From contig CAZZCP010000017.1 of NCBI GenBank assembly GCA_964653235.1, forward strand, positions 1 to 35,881: a stretch of 35,881 bases of DNA, in the 5' to 3' direction. The translations under genes were made by a program, and so were the position numbers. Positions 7,815 through 15,735 of this stretch are shown here, one piece after another. Numbering within the stretch: the stretch's first letter is position 1; every line of letters starts with the position of its first letter. The stretch comes from CAZZCP01 sp964653235 (GTDB lineage Bacteria > Bdellovibrionota > Bdellovibrionia > Bdellovibrionales > UBA840). The notes beneath the pieces are model-generated. The model worked only from the letters and a program-made list of their open reading frames with translations, made no database searches and had not been told where the DNA came from.

Positions 7815-7989
7815 AGCTGCTCCCTTTTATTTCACTTCGGAAATCCTTCCGAAAGCAAATAAGTACCTAAAATGTTTCGTGTATTCTGTCCGAGTTTTTT
7901 TAGAATGTAAGGCTTTTTCGGACAAGTATTCTAGGTCATTGAAAGTGAGAATGAATTTAGTAGAAAAAGTGAAGTAAAAGGGAGCAGCT
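7815..7989. repeat. MITE-like 175-bp inverted-repeat element, copy 1
   Basis: Begins AGCTGCTCCCTTTTATTT and ends with its complement; the 23-bp terminal inverted repeats have one mismatch. Inside are two hairpins: TTCGGAA/TTCCGAA (7836-7842 with 7847-7853) and GTCCGA/TCGGAC (7888-7893 with 7918-7923). A second copy of exactly the same length lies at 30309-30483. The 80-codon ORF across it is a by-product of the repeat. It lies in the 530-bp gene-free stretch 7609-8142, which otherwise shows nothing. Confidence 0.85.
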
Positions 7990-8142
7990 AATGCCATTTA
8001 GCCTAAAAAGTATTGAAAATGTCTCAAGACTGCATCGGTTGGGGAGCTCATTATAAATTGCTTGAAAATCTTGGTTTTGCTCTATGCGAGAACTGAAATT
8101 TTATGATAATCTAGAAAAAATTTAAATATATAGGTATTGATT

Positions 8143-8469
8143 TTGAAAAATTTAATCGCAGTTCTCGTTTTTATCTTCCATGGTTCTCTTTTTTGCTCTG
8201 ACTTTCAAGGAGGATTTATGGGAGTTGAAGTTCAAGATAAAGACGGGATAAAAACGATTGTTTTTGAGGGCAAAAATTACGATGGTAAGTTAAGAAAAGT
8301 TGAGTTGCCTCTAGATGATATGGGTAAGATATGCCATAAAATGGCTCTTCAATATTTGGTTATGCCAAAGACGCAAAAGAATCAAAGGCTCATCTTTAAT
8401 GTCAATCTGAATCGTCCTAAAGGCACAACTTCTCGATGTGTTTTGAAATGGGGAATAGCAGCAGGCTAA
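8143..8469 (+). CDS. Small exported hypothetical protein
   Basis: 108 residues. I chose TTG 8143 over TTG 8137 because the AGG at 8132-8134 is then 8 bases upstream. Residues 1-20 (KNLIAVLVFIFHGSLFC) are a signal peptide, possibly with a cysteine at the cleavage site. The remainder is a short beta-rich domain with three later cysteines or fewer and no known motif. The last 48 bp of the gene are duplicated exactly at 13567-13614. It may be periplasmic. Function is unknown. Confidence 0.6.
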   Translation: MKNLIAVLVFIFHGSLFCSDFQGGFMGVEVQDKDGIKTIVFEGKNYDGKLRKVELPLDDMGKICHKMALQYLVMPKTQKNQRLIFNVNLNRPKGTTSRCVLKWGIAAG

Positions 8470-8631
8470 ATCAACTTCTTAAAATACATATGATCGGGAA
8501 CTCTCAAGAAATTTCTGCCCTCACAGAGGCTTAGCCTAAGTAGCTTACCAAGTTTCTAAGATTGCAAATCTCATCACAGTAAAATATATGGGAGTGGTGA
8601 TTTCTCTTCTTGCAGGCCATTTAGACTTTTT

Positions 8632-9672
8632 TTAGAAATTACTAATAATAAATCCAACATAGCTGCCTAACAAAACAAATCCTTGAGCTCTCGTCACAAT
8701 CCAATCTGTTTTGACAAAATAAAGTAGTAACAAACTAAAAAACAACATAATGGGAATGGAATAGGTTATACTTTGCTCAGCTACTGTCAGTGGAGCGATA
8801 GAACCAGATACTCCTCCAATGAAAAGTAGATTGGCGATATTGCTTCCAATTATATTGCCAACGACGATTCCACCCTTATCCTGTCTTGCTGCAGCAACTG
8901 ACACCATAAGCTCGGGAAGAGATGTGCCTATAGCGATCATCGTTAACCCAAGAATATTCTCCGGGATATTGAGCTGCTTCGCTGTCCAAAGAGCTTCTTC
9001 AATCAGATACTTTGCTCCAAATACAATAAGAACGGCTGAAAGAATTATCACAAATATCTCTTTAACTAACATCAGATCTAGAGAAAAAAGGCTTAGTCCC
9101 TCCCGTGAGACTGAGTTTGTATTCTTAAGATATGGCAATCTCTTTTTTATTCCTTGCCTGACAGGCTCTAGATACTCGAAATCAAAAACAAACTTCATAA
9201 AGTCTCGAAACTGATAGGCACGCTGCTGAACCGAGGACAAAACAACAAAAAATAGGTACAGAATATACAAAGCAAGAAGGGACCATGCCTCGGTTTGGCT
9301 AAGAATATTATTCAGCGAAAACAGAAAGAAGAGAGCTGTACTTGCAATCATAATAAATCCGTCTCTATCATGCATTTTTGCATCCGTACGAATGGAGCGG
9401 ATGAAAGCTGATAAACCAAGTATCAAGCCTATATTTGCAATATTGCTTCCTACAATGTTACCCACGATGAGTTCAGGCGCATTATTCATTGAAGCTGAGA
9501 TAGAGGAAGCAAGCTCTGGAATACTTGTTCCAATAGATGTAATAGTTAAACCGATCACAAGGTCACTAACGCCCAGCCTTTTTGCAATTTTTGCCGAGTA
9601 TTCAACAAATAAATCTGCACCCTTTGATAAAGCAAAAAGAGAAATCAGAAAAACAAAAATATGAAATATCAT
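8632..9672 (-). CDS. CaCA-family Na+/Ca2+ (or cation) exchanger
   Basis: About 346 residues with roughly ten membrane helices. Both alpha repeats are intact: SIGTSIPELASSISAS with VGNIVGSNIANIGLILG (about residues 47-90) and AIGTSLPELMVSVAAA with VGNIIGSNIANLLFIGG (about 246-293). The Glu in each GTSxPE and the Asn in each GSNIAN are the ion-binding residues of YrbG/NCX proteins. A loop of about 60 residues separates the halves. The start ATG overlaps the preceding stop (TGATG). It is the third gene of an operon with a P-type Ca2+ ATPase and a CPA2 antiporter, which supports Ca2+ export as its role. Confidence 0.9.
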   Translation of the reverse strand: MIFHIFVFLISLFALSKGADLFVEYSAKIAKRLGVSDLVIGLTITSIGTSIPELASSISASMNNAPELIVGNIVGSNIANIGLILGLSAFIRSIRTDAKMHDRDGFIMIASTALFFLFSLNNILSQTEAWSLLALYILYLFFVVLSSVQQRAYQFRDFMKFVFDFEYLEPVRQGIKKRLPYLKNTNSVSREGLSLFSLDLMLVKEIFVIILSAVLIVFGAKYLIEEALWTAKQLNIPENILGLTMIAIGTSLPELMVSVAAARQDKGGIVVGNIIGSNIANLLFIGGVSGSIAPLTVAEQSITYSIPIMLFFSLLLLYFVKTDWIVTRAQGFVLLGSYVGFIISNF

Positions 9673-10841
9673 CACTGAATCTCTCTTTGACGCTTGTTAA
9701 TGAATACAGTTAAAGGCGGCATAACCAAAGTACTTATTGCTGTAATAGAAATAAGAGAAGTATACAACAAACTGTCTATGATTTTCATTTGAAAGGCTAT
9801 ATAGCCTACGGAAATCGTTACAGTGAGACGAATCGAAGACAGCAGGCCAAATGATAGAGATTCTCTCCAATTGAATCCGGTAATGCGAGATCCGATAATT
9901 CCAAAAATAATTTTTGCCAAAATGGCACTGAGTACGATTCCAATGAAAATTAAATTCGCGCTTTTTAACTCATTAATAAATTCAAAATTGAGATCAAGCC
10001 CAACCGAAAAGAGAAATATAGGAACAAAAAATCCGTAACCTATTGTACGTAGTTTGTCTCGAATATCCTCAATACTAACTATAGAAGAAAGACAATAGCC
10101 GACTAAAAAAGAAGATATAATTGATGGAACATCTAACATTGAAAACAGAAAGGTCACCATTAGCAGTATTGCAATAATGAGCCTTAAGCGCCCTTCATGC
10201 TCTTTTTTTTCAGAAAATTTTTGAAAAAAATAAGTTACCACCTCAGGCAAAAACAAACGTAAAACTACAACAAGCGAAACCAATAGACCAAGCAAAATCG
10301 GCAAAGAAAAGCGATAGTGAGGTTCGATGTTCTTGAAAATAAGAAAGGCAAGAAACGCGCCCAACAAGTCTAAGAAAGCAACATTTGATTTAACAACTTT
10401 TTCAAATTCTTCATTGCCACCAACAAGCTGTTCAATGGTGGAAAACGAAATTAATATAGATGAAGTTAAAAACATAGCCGCAACAAATAAGCTGGTTGGT
10501 ATAGGATAGCCTATACTAGAGGAAATTAGATATCCTATCAGAGATGGAATCAGTCCACTAAATATCAGTAGCAAAACTCCCTTTTTATTAAAAACTCGCG
10601 CACGATAGTCTGGAGATTCAAATCCTGCTAAAAGCATTAAAAAATTAGCACCTACAAAAGCAAACATTCTTAAGGTTTCATTTGGAGAAACGTAATTAAA
10701 GGCATTTGGACCTACGATAAAACCAGCCCATATTAAAGAGGTCGCAAATGGCAAATGAAACCATTTAAATAATGAAGGTACAAGCAGACCAAAAAACAAA
10801 ACCAAACCCAAAATAGGTAACATTTCAGTTGAATTTATCAC
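9672..10841 (-). CDS. CPA2-type cation:proton antiporter
   Basis: 389 residues, about 12 membrane helices, Na+/H+ exchanger fold. The helix around NVAFLDLLGAFLAFLI (about residues 153-168) carries the Asp expected in the ion-binding crossing; VGLDLNF and the GLLSSIRLTVTISV stretch are further family features. There is no C-terminal TrkA-N/RCK domain, so it is the short form rather than a full KefB/KefC. It starts at GTG immediately after the TAA of the ATPase gene, with AAGG sequences at about -12 and -5; an ATG lies six codons in. The position between two Ca2+ pumps suggests proton or Na+ balancing for them. Confidence 0.88.
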   Translation of the reverse strand: MINSTEMLPILGLVLFFGLLVPSLFKWFHLPFATSLIWAGFIVGPNAFNYVSPNETLRMFAFVGANFLMLLAGFESPDYRARVFNKKGVLLLIFSGLIPSLIGYLISSSIGYPIPTSLFVAAMFLTSSILISFSTIEQLVGGNEEFEKVVKSNVAFLDLLGAFLAFLIFKNIEPHYRFSLPILLGLLVSLVVVLRLFLPEVVTYFFQKFSEKKEHEGRLRLIIAILLMVTFLFSMLDVPSIISSFLVGYCLSSIVSIEDIRDKLRTIGYGFFVPIFLFSVGLDLNFEFINELKSANLIFIGIVLSAILAKIIFGIIGSRITGFNWRESLSFGLLSSIRLTVTISVGYIAFQMKIIDSLLYTSLISITAISTLVMPPLTVFINKRQREIQ

Positions 10842-13475
10842 TTACCTTAACCTTAGAAAGAATTGACCTAACATTGGAATGAAACTGCTCCCAATCACAA
10901 TGAACCATTCAAAAGTTGTCAGCGGAACTAAATCCAATGCCACTTGAACAAATGGTATGTGAACGCTGGCAAGAAATACAGCTACACAAAATAGTACAGC
11001 TCCCCAAATATGAGTATTTTTCGTAATATCATTTGAGAAAAAGCTTGAACCAGACTTTCTTAGGTTAAAGACGTTGAAAACTTGAGAAATCCCCAAGGTT
11101 AAAAAAGAAATCGTTACAACTTTTTCAAAAGAACTCTTTAGTATAAATGCATATACGTAGAATAAACCCAAGACAGTAAGGGTAATCAAGCTTCCATAAA
11201 AAAAGATAAAATACCAATGAGTCTTCTCTAAAATTTTTTCTTCTGCACCTCTGGGCGGTCTGGACAAATAGGTTTCATCTCCTTTTCCCATTCCCAATGC
11301 CAATGCAGGAAAAACATCCGTTACTAGATTTAAGAAAAGTATCTGTAAAGGAGTAATGGGGAGCTGTGAACTAAATACGGAAGCAATTCCAACAACAAAT
11401 ACCTCACTAATATTGCAAGAAAGTAAATAAATAACAAATTTTCTTATGTTCGCAAAAATAACTCTACCCTGTTCAACAGCAAATACAATGGTTTGAAAGC
11501 GATCATCTTTAAGCACCATATCGGAAGCTTCTCTTGCTACCTGAGTGCCTCGCATGCCCATCGCTACACCAATATCAGCCTTCTTAAGGGCAGGAGCATC
11601 ATTCACCCCATCTCCAGTCATCGCAACAACATAGCCTTGTTTTTGATAATACTCTACAAGTCTGAGCTTTTGCTCCGGACTGACTCGGCTGAAAATGGAA
11701 GTTTTATCAAGGCGACTTTTTAACTCATCAGACCATGGTTCTAATAGATCTGATCCAGAAACGGGCATCAGTGTATCACTTGCAAAACCAATATCACTGG
11801 CTATTTTTACTGCTGTTCCTGCCTGATCACCGGTAGCCATTACAACTCGAATTCCTGCTTGTCGACACTTCGCTATCGCAACTGGAACATCTTGTCTTGC
11901 AGGATCAATGAGACCAACGAGCCCCCAAAAAGTGAGATCATTATAAATATCTTCATCTTCACACATTATAGGGATCTCTCTGGAGGCAACCCCAAGCACT
12001 CTTAGTCCTTGCCGAGCCATCTGATGATTCTGTTCTCTCCACTTTTCCTTTTCTTCTTGGCATAGATTGCTGTTAGAAATGACAGATTCTGGCGCACCTT
12101 TTATTGCAACTAAAATTTTATCTTTTTGACGGTGGAGGGTAGCCATCATTTTTGTTTGTGAATCAAATGGCACTTCAGAAACTCTTGGGTATTGTTCTTT
12201 CAAGTTCAATTCTAACCCAATGGTATCTAAAAAAAAACGTAGTAGGGCAATTTCCATTGGGTCACCGATACTGGGTTCATTTACATTGAATTGAGCATCA
12301 TTGCACAGCCCAGTCATCATAACTAAATTCTTTAATTGAAGTGGAAATTTAGAAAAATGTAAGTGCTCACCTTGATTGAATAACTCTAGTTTTTGTAAAT
12401 CTGTATTTAAGCTGGCAGAAAACCTACCTTCCTCGGTGAAAATCTCAGATACGGTCATCACATTTTCTGTCAAGGTGCCCGTTTTATCCGTTACAATCAC
12501 ACTTGTCGCGCCAAGCGTTTCAACAGCAGAAAGTCTATTAATGAGTGCATTTTCTCGAGCCATGGTCCATAGCCCTTTAGCCAATGCGATTGTAGCGACA
12601 ATAGGAAGTCCCTCAGGAACTGTCGCTACAGCCAAGGCAATAGCTGTCTGAATCATTAGTATTGGGTCTTTTCCAGTAAGTAGACCACTCAAAAAAACAG
12701 ATATAGATATAAGTATAGTCAACCAAAGTAACTTTTTCCCAAGACGATCCAAGCGTTTTTCTAAAGGTGTTATTTCTTCCTCAGCACGATTGGCAAGGAT
12801 CGCGATTTTGCCAAGCTCCGTATTCATTCCTGTTCCTGTAACTACAGCTGTGCAAACACCCTTAGTGATAGAAGTTCCCTTCATCAACATGTTGGCACGT
12901 TCAGAAAGTGCCACTGTCACTGACAACTGTAAGTCTCCTTCTTTTTCTACAGGCACAGACTCCCCAGTTAAAGAAGATTCATCTACATTTAAATTATGAC
13001 TTTTGATAATTCTTGAATCTGCGGTGATTACATCTCCAGCCTCTAATAGAAGAATGTCACCTGGAACCAACTCCTCTGATGAGATCAATTGTTGATTTCC
13101 ATTGCGCAAAACTCTAGCGAGGCTTTGTCCCATTTTTCTAAGAGACTCCATAGATGAAATGGCTCTCACTTCTGTAACAAAACCAATAAGCGAATTTACG
13201 AGAAGAACTAGAACTATCGCAATGGCATCTAAAAAGTCACCCGTCATGCCAGCGACCAGTGCTGCAATGGCCAGTAAGGCAACAAGAAGGCTTTTAAATT
13301 GTCGAAAAAAGATATACGCCCAACTGGGTGGCATCTGTGTTGTGATTTTGTTGAGACCAAATTTAGCTTGACCCTGTTTGATTTGCTTGGTGGTCAAGCC
13401 AGTTTCAGGATCGATTTCAAGTTTTTTAAAAATTGCCTGTGGAGTAATGGTCCACGGGTAGTCATCATACATCAT
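10842..13475 (-). CDS. P-type Ca2+-transporting ATPase (P-IIA, PacL/SERCA type)
   Basis: 877 residues. Landmarks in order: cation ATPase N-terminal domain (1-75), actuator TGES (170-173), M4 PEGLP (287-291), phosphorylation site DKTGT (330-334, Asp330), nucleotide-binding KGAPE (459-463), hinge TGDGVNDAP (620-628), then M5 CNISEV (687-692) and M6 NLVTD (716-720). Glu288, Asn688, Glu691, Asn716, Thr719 and Asp720 match the Ca2+ ligands of SERCA, so Ca2+ is the likely substrate, not Na+/K+ or H+. It is the first gene of the three-gene cation operon. No strong ribosome binding site is visible before ATG 13475. Confidence 0.92.
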   Translation of the reverse strand: MMYDDYPWTITPQAIFKKLEIDPETGLTTKQIKQGQAKFGLNKITTQMPPSWAYIFFRQFKSLLVALLAIAALVAGMTGDFLDAIAIVLVLLVNSLIGFVTEVRAISSMESLRKMGQSLARVLRNGNQQLISSEELVPGDILLLEAGDVITADSRIIKSHNLNVDESSLTGESVPVEKEGDLQLSVTVALSERANMLMKGTSITKGVCTAVVTGTGMNTELGKIAILANRAEEEITPLEKRLDRLGKKLLWLTILISISVFLSGLLTGKDPILMIQTAIALAVATVPEGLPIVATIALAKGLWTMARENALINRLSAVETLGATSVIVTDKTGTLTENVMTVSEIFTEEGRFSASLNTDLQKLELFNQGEHLHFSKFPLQLKNLVMMTGLCNDAQFNVNEPSIGDPMEIALLRFFLDTIGLELNLKEQYPRVSEVPFDSQTKMMATLHRQKDKILVAIKGAPESVISNSNLCQEEKEKWREQNHQMARQGLRVLGVASREIPIMCEDEDIYNDLTFWGLVGLIDPARQDVPVAIAKCRQAGIRVVMATGDQAGTAVKIASDIGFASDTLMPVSGSDLLEPWSDELKSRLDKTSIFSRVSPEQKLRLVEYYQKQGYVVAMTGDGVNDAPALKKADIGVAMGMRGTQVAREASDMVLKDDRFQTIVFAVEQGRVIFANIRKFVIYLLSCNISEVFVVGIASVFSSQLPITPLQILFLNLVTDVFPALALGMGKGDETYLSRPPRGAEEKILEKTHWYFIFFYGSLITLTVLGLFYVYAFILKSSFEKVVTISFLTLGISQVFNVFNLRKSGSSFFSNDITKNTHIWGAVLFCVAVFLASVHIPFVQVALDLVPLTTFEWFIVIGSSFIPMLGQFFLRLR

Positions 13476-13506
13476 AAAAGTTCAATAAGACTTTTTGTTT
13501 ATCTAA

Positions 13507-13532
13507 TCAACATCTGAAGTGGGTGCCGTATA
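13507..13532. repeat. 26-bp direct repeat, left copy
   Basis: TCAACATCTGAAGTGGGTGC followed by one variable base and GTATA. The second copy is at 14119-14144 with one mismatch, 612 bp away. The pair brackets the gene fragments and the HigA-like antitoxin, suggesting a duplication or excision boundary. Confidence 0.8.
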
Positions 13533-13566
13533 AAAGGTATGGGTTATTTGGAATTCCCCAAAAAAG

Positions 13567-13614
13567 AGGCACAACTTCTCGATGTGTTTTGAAATGGGGA
13601 ATAGCAGCAGGCTA
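13567..13614 (+). pseudogene. Exact 48-bp copy of the 3' end of the gene at 8143-8469
   Basis: Identical over 48 bases to 8421-8468, covering the C-terminal residues and most of the stop codon of the small exported protein. No start or body of the gene is present. Confidence 0.9.
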
Positions 13615-13616
13615 GT

Positions 13617-13657
13617 TCATCATGCTGGAGAGAGATTTTTTGCAAGCGGTGCTTTAG
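13617..13657 (+). pseudogene. Fragment of a vapC-like gene
   Basis: Matches 5797-5836 (codons 7-20 of the PIN toxin) with three substitutions and one extra T, so it is frameshifted. It begins two bases after the fragment at 13567-13614. Confidence 0.8.
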
Positions 13658-13772
13658 GGTGATTAAACCTGGAGGACACCTTCGAATTGCGGTTCCTGAT
13701 TATTTACACCCTAAAAATCGCTTCAAGTGGAGGAAATGTCCAAGAATTTCCACCTATGTACATATTAGAAAC
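13658..13772 (+). pseudogene. Methyltransferase fragment
   Basis: The reading VIKPGGHLRIAVPDYLHPKN (from about 13659) matches the post-motif II region of class I methyltransferases (LKPGGxLRIAVPD). Nothing of the SAM-binding part is present, and the frame runs into the neighbouring minus-strand gene. It is a decayed scrap joined directly to the vapC fragment. Confidence 0.6.
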
Positions 13773-13774
13773 CT

Positions 13775-14059
13775 TCAATCCGTTTTTAAACCCTTAGTAA
13801 GTTTCATAATGGTGTCTAGCCGAGGGTTGCCGCTTTTCTTGAGATCGTAAAAAGTTCTCTTGGCAAGGTTCACCGATTTAAGAGCATCGGATTTTTTCTT
13901 GATCTCCCAGTGCGCAAGAAGAATTTCCATGAACTCTTCCTGGTCACCCTCAAGCAGACACTGAACAAGAGCCTGAGCAATGAACTCCGAGTCACCAAGA
14001 TTTTCACTCGGATTATGGTCCTTAGTTTTTACGTTCTGTTTCAATTTTACGATGGGCAT
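13775..14059 (-). CDS. HigA-like / addiction-module antidote protein, no partner visible
   Basis: 94 residues. The C-terminal half, SVNLAKRTFYDLKKSGNPRLDTIMKLTKGL (split at positions about 62-91), has the helix-turn-helix layout of antitoxins in which a Tyr-rich recognition helix is followed by GNPxLxTI. The N-terminal SEFIAQALVQCLLEGDQEEF (24-43) resembles the usual LAxALxxGDxxxF opening. ATG 14059 has GAGGAA just 1-2 bases upstream, which is close. A HigB-type toxin would normally be next to it, but neither side encodes one. It sits inside a region of gene debris, so it may be an orphan. Confidence 0.7.
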   Translation of the reverse strand: MPIVKLKQNVKTKDHNPSENLGDSEFIAQALVQCLLEGDQEEFMEILLAHWEIKKKSDALKSVNLAKRTFYDLKKSGNPRLDTIMKLTKGLKTD

Positions 14060-14459
14060 TTCCTCAATCGAGGAAGCTCCGCGCTTTTTTGATAGAAAAA
14101 AGTGTCAGGATCACTTATTCAACATCTGAAGTGGGTGCAGTATACAAGTGTACGGGCCTCCCTTGTCTTGTGTTTTTCTTTGTGTTTTTTGGGCATAAGA
14201 GCTCCTTTCTACATGTGTCGGCACAGCGAAATGGTGTTTGGAACTCTAACTGTTTGAAATCTGACTTGGTTTTCTTAGCCCTTGGGATTTTTCACTACTC
14301 GCGTAATTTTCGAAAAAACTGTGGGGCAAATATGGGGCAAAGCCAATTAACGTCTACTAACGTTGACCCGACTGCTATATACATTTGGGACAAAGATTTA
14401 CGCCTTGTAACGGTTCTCCACTTATGATACACTAAAGCCGAGTTGAAAGGATATATATT
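14060..14459. other. Gene-free stretch with a repeat, phased 9-mers, a micro-ORF and a promoter
   Basis: Holds the right copy of the 26-bp repeat (14119-14144) and two TGGGGCAAA 9-mers exactly 11 bp apart (14322 and 14333). On the minus strand there is a 25-codon ORF at 14119-14196 with a strong AAAGGAG ribosome site; it begins MPKKHKEKHKTREA and may be the truncated start of a lost gene. A weak promoter, TTGTAA (14405) with TACACT (14428) at 17 bp, precedes the RHH antitoxin. The 112-codon plus-strand frame here has no protein character. Confidence 0.45.
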
Positions 14460-14681
14460 ATGCCAACCAAAAACCCCAGATTAAATGTGGTGTTGAGTGA
14501 TGATATTTATAAAACAATTGAGCACATTGCAGCTCAAGAAGGTAAATCTATGTCCGTTGTTGCTAAGGAACTACTTGAAGATGCTATTGATAAGCATGAG
14601 GATATGCTTTTATCAGAATTTGCTCAAAATCGTGAAAAACAATCCAAAAAAAGATTAAGCCATAAAGATGCCTGGAAATAA
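14460..14681 (+). CDS. Ribbon-helix-helix antitoxin (RelB/ParD-like)
   Basis: 73 residues from ATG 14460 with AAAGGA upstream. The opening RLNVVLSDDIYKTIEHIAAQ (residues 7-26) then KSMSVVAKELLEDAI is a MetJ/Arc ribbon-helix-helix fold: one beta strand for DNA and two helices. The charged C-terminal tail would bind the toxin. It overlaps the toxin gene by 14 nt. It should neutralise the toxin and repress the promoter at about 14405-14433. Confidence 0.85.
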   Translation: MPTKNPRLNVVLSDDIYKTIEHIAAQEGKSMSVVAKELLEDAIDKHEDMLLSEFAQNREKQSKKRLSHKDAWK

Positions 14682-14943
14682 AAACTTTAACATTGAGTAT
14701 TTAGATTCAGTTGTTAAAGAAGATATTCCAGCACTACCTAAAACCATTCGAACTCGAGTCAAAAAAGCTATTGAGTCACGTTTGTCAGTCGATCCTGTTG
14801 GGCTAGGAAAACCACTAAGGTATAGCTTTTCAGGGCATAGAAGAATTCGCGTTGGTGATTACAGAATTGTTTATCGAATTGAAAAATCAAAAAATGTGGT
14901 TTTGATAGTTATGATTCAACACCGCAAGAAAGTTTATGAGTAG
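14668..14943 (+). CDS. RelE/ParE-superfamily toxin
   Basis: 91 residues. The family core is clear: VKKAIESRLSVDP (about 31-43), LGKPLRYSFSGHRRIRVGDYR (split, about 46-66) and IVYRIEKSKNVVLIVMIQHRKKVY at the end. Arg and His residues in RRIRVGDYRIVY and QHRKKVY are those usually implicated in ribosome-dependent mRNA cleavage by RelE. It overlaps its antitoxin gene, as is normal for such pairs. ParE-like gyrase poisoning cannot be excluded. Confidence 0.88.
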   Translation: MPGNKNFNIEYLDSVVKEDIPALPKTIRTRVKKAIESRLSVDPVGLGKPLRYSFSGHRRIRVGDYRIVYRIEKSKNVVLIVMIQHRKKVYE

Positions 14944-15405
14944 ATCCAGTCTTGAAGACTACACTTCGATCTTTATTCGTCAGAGAACAGTTTCGGACTT
15001 ATGGCTAAAAAAATCTTAGGTTCGTGACCTTTTAACTGGCAAGAATTTGGCGGAGAGGCTGGGATTATTGATTCGCTTCAAGCTCGCCGCCCTTCGGTTC
15101 CCTCACTTTGTTCGGTCATGCAATTTTTATCTTCCTGATAAAAATTGTCGAACCCACGGTACGCTATTAACGCACATACGCGTTCCAGTCCCTCGATGCT
15201 AAAATAGTGGGATTATAGTAACCCCTCGAAATCACTTAATTATTGAATAATTTTAACGGGTTGCCCACGCTCTTTTCTTTTGGTTGTTTTTCCCAATTTA
15301 TGGGTATTACTTTCCCAAAAGTTTCCCAAATTTTAGAGCTCTTGCTTGATGTATATTGGTTTGATATATATGAATATTGAGTGTTTAATATTTGAGGTGC
15401 TGCCA
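14944..15405. other. Gene-free stretch with helically phased TTTCCCAA repeats
   Basis: Besides the tRNA-derived repeat (15048-15188), TTTCCCAA occurs at 15289, 15311 and 15322, so all copies sit at multiples of 11 bp (offsets 0, 22, 33). Same-face direct repeats of this kind resemble arm-type sites of tyrosine recombinases. No integrase gene is visible in the window. The 79-codon minus-strand frame here is not convincing as a gene. Confidence 0.4.
15048..15188. repeat. tRNA-Ser 3'-half copy interrupted by an 82-nt insert in the T-loop
   Basis: Read on the minus strand this is tRNA-Ser from the anticodon loop to the CCA end, broken by an 82-nt insert at 15067-15148. The tRNA resumes at 15149 (CGAACCCACGGTACGC) and stops in the anticodon loop at 15188. 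The insert ends in an 11-bp hairpin, CAATTTTTATC (15121-15131) with GATAAAAATTG (15137-15147). The 5' half of the tRNA is absent, so it cannot make a tRNA. Confidence 0.9.
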
Positions 15406-15735
15406 ATGAAAAACTTGAACTCTGATCCAATTTTACAGCAAATTGTTGCAAGGCTTTCCCAAAACATCCCTGCAAAACGAATCTACTTATTCGGCTCTCA
15501 AGTGACTGGTCCCACCCACCAAGATTCCGATTATGACTTTTTGATTTTGGTGGAAGATTCAGACAAGAAACATATCCCCGATTTAATTGATAAAGGCCAT
15601 CGCTCGTTAAAAGGTATAAAGGCCTTCATCGATATCGTTGTAATGACCGAATCTCAGTTCCATGAACAGTTAGATGTTATCAATAGCATCCCTGAAACTA
15701 TTCGTCATGAAGGTGTCGAACTCTATGCCTCATGA
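15406..15735 (+). CDS. mntA: MNT-type nucleotidyltransferase antitoxin (MntA-like)
   Basis: 109 residues. I chose ATG 15406, which has GAGGTG about 8 bases upstream, over a longer frame. The motif FGSQVTG...DSDYDFLILV (about residues 26-45) is the GSX10DXD signature of minimal nucleotidyltransferases, with both catalytic Asp present. A third acidic strand, FIDIVVM (about 72-78), completes the site. In HEPN/MNT pairs, MntA blocks the HEPN ribonuclease by adding AMP to it. It overlaps the HEPN gene by 11 nt. Confidence 0.9.
   Translation: MKNLNSDPILQQIVARLSQNIPAKRIYLFGSQVTGPTHQDSDYDFLILVEDSDKKHIPDLIDKGHRSLKGIKAFIDIVVMTESQFHEQLDVINSIPETIRHEGVELYAS

Noticed and set aside
7735..7977. 80-codon ORF on the plus strand
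   Set aside because: It lies across the 175-bp inverted repeat; its sequence is explained by the repeat and has no protein character.
14089..14427. 112-codon ORF on the plus strand
   Set aside because: No motif, no RBS, odd composition, and it spans the 26-bp repeat and the phased 9-mers.
15236..15475. 79-codon ORF on the minus strand
   Set aside because: Overlaps the start of mntA and the phased TTTCCCAA repeats; no RBS or family. An integrase remnant was considered but no integrase motif is present.
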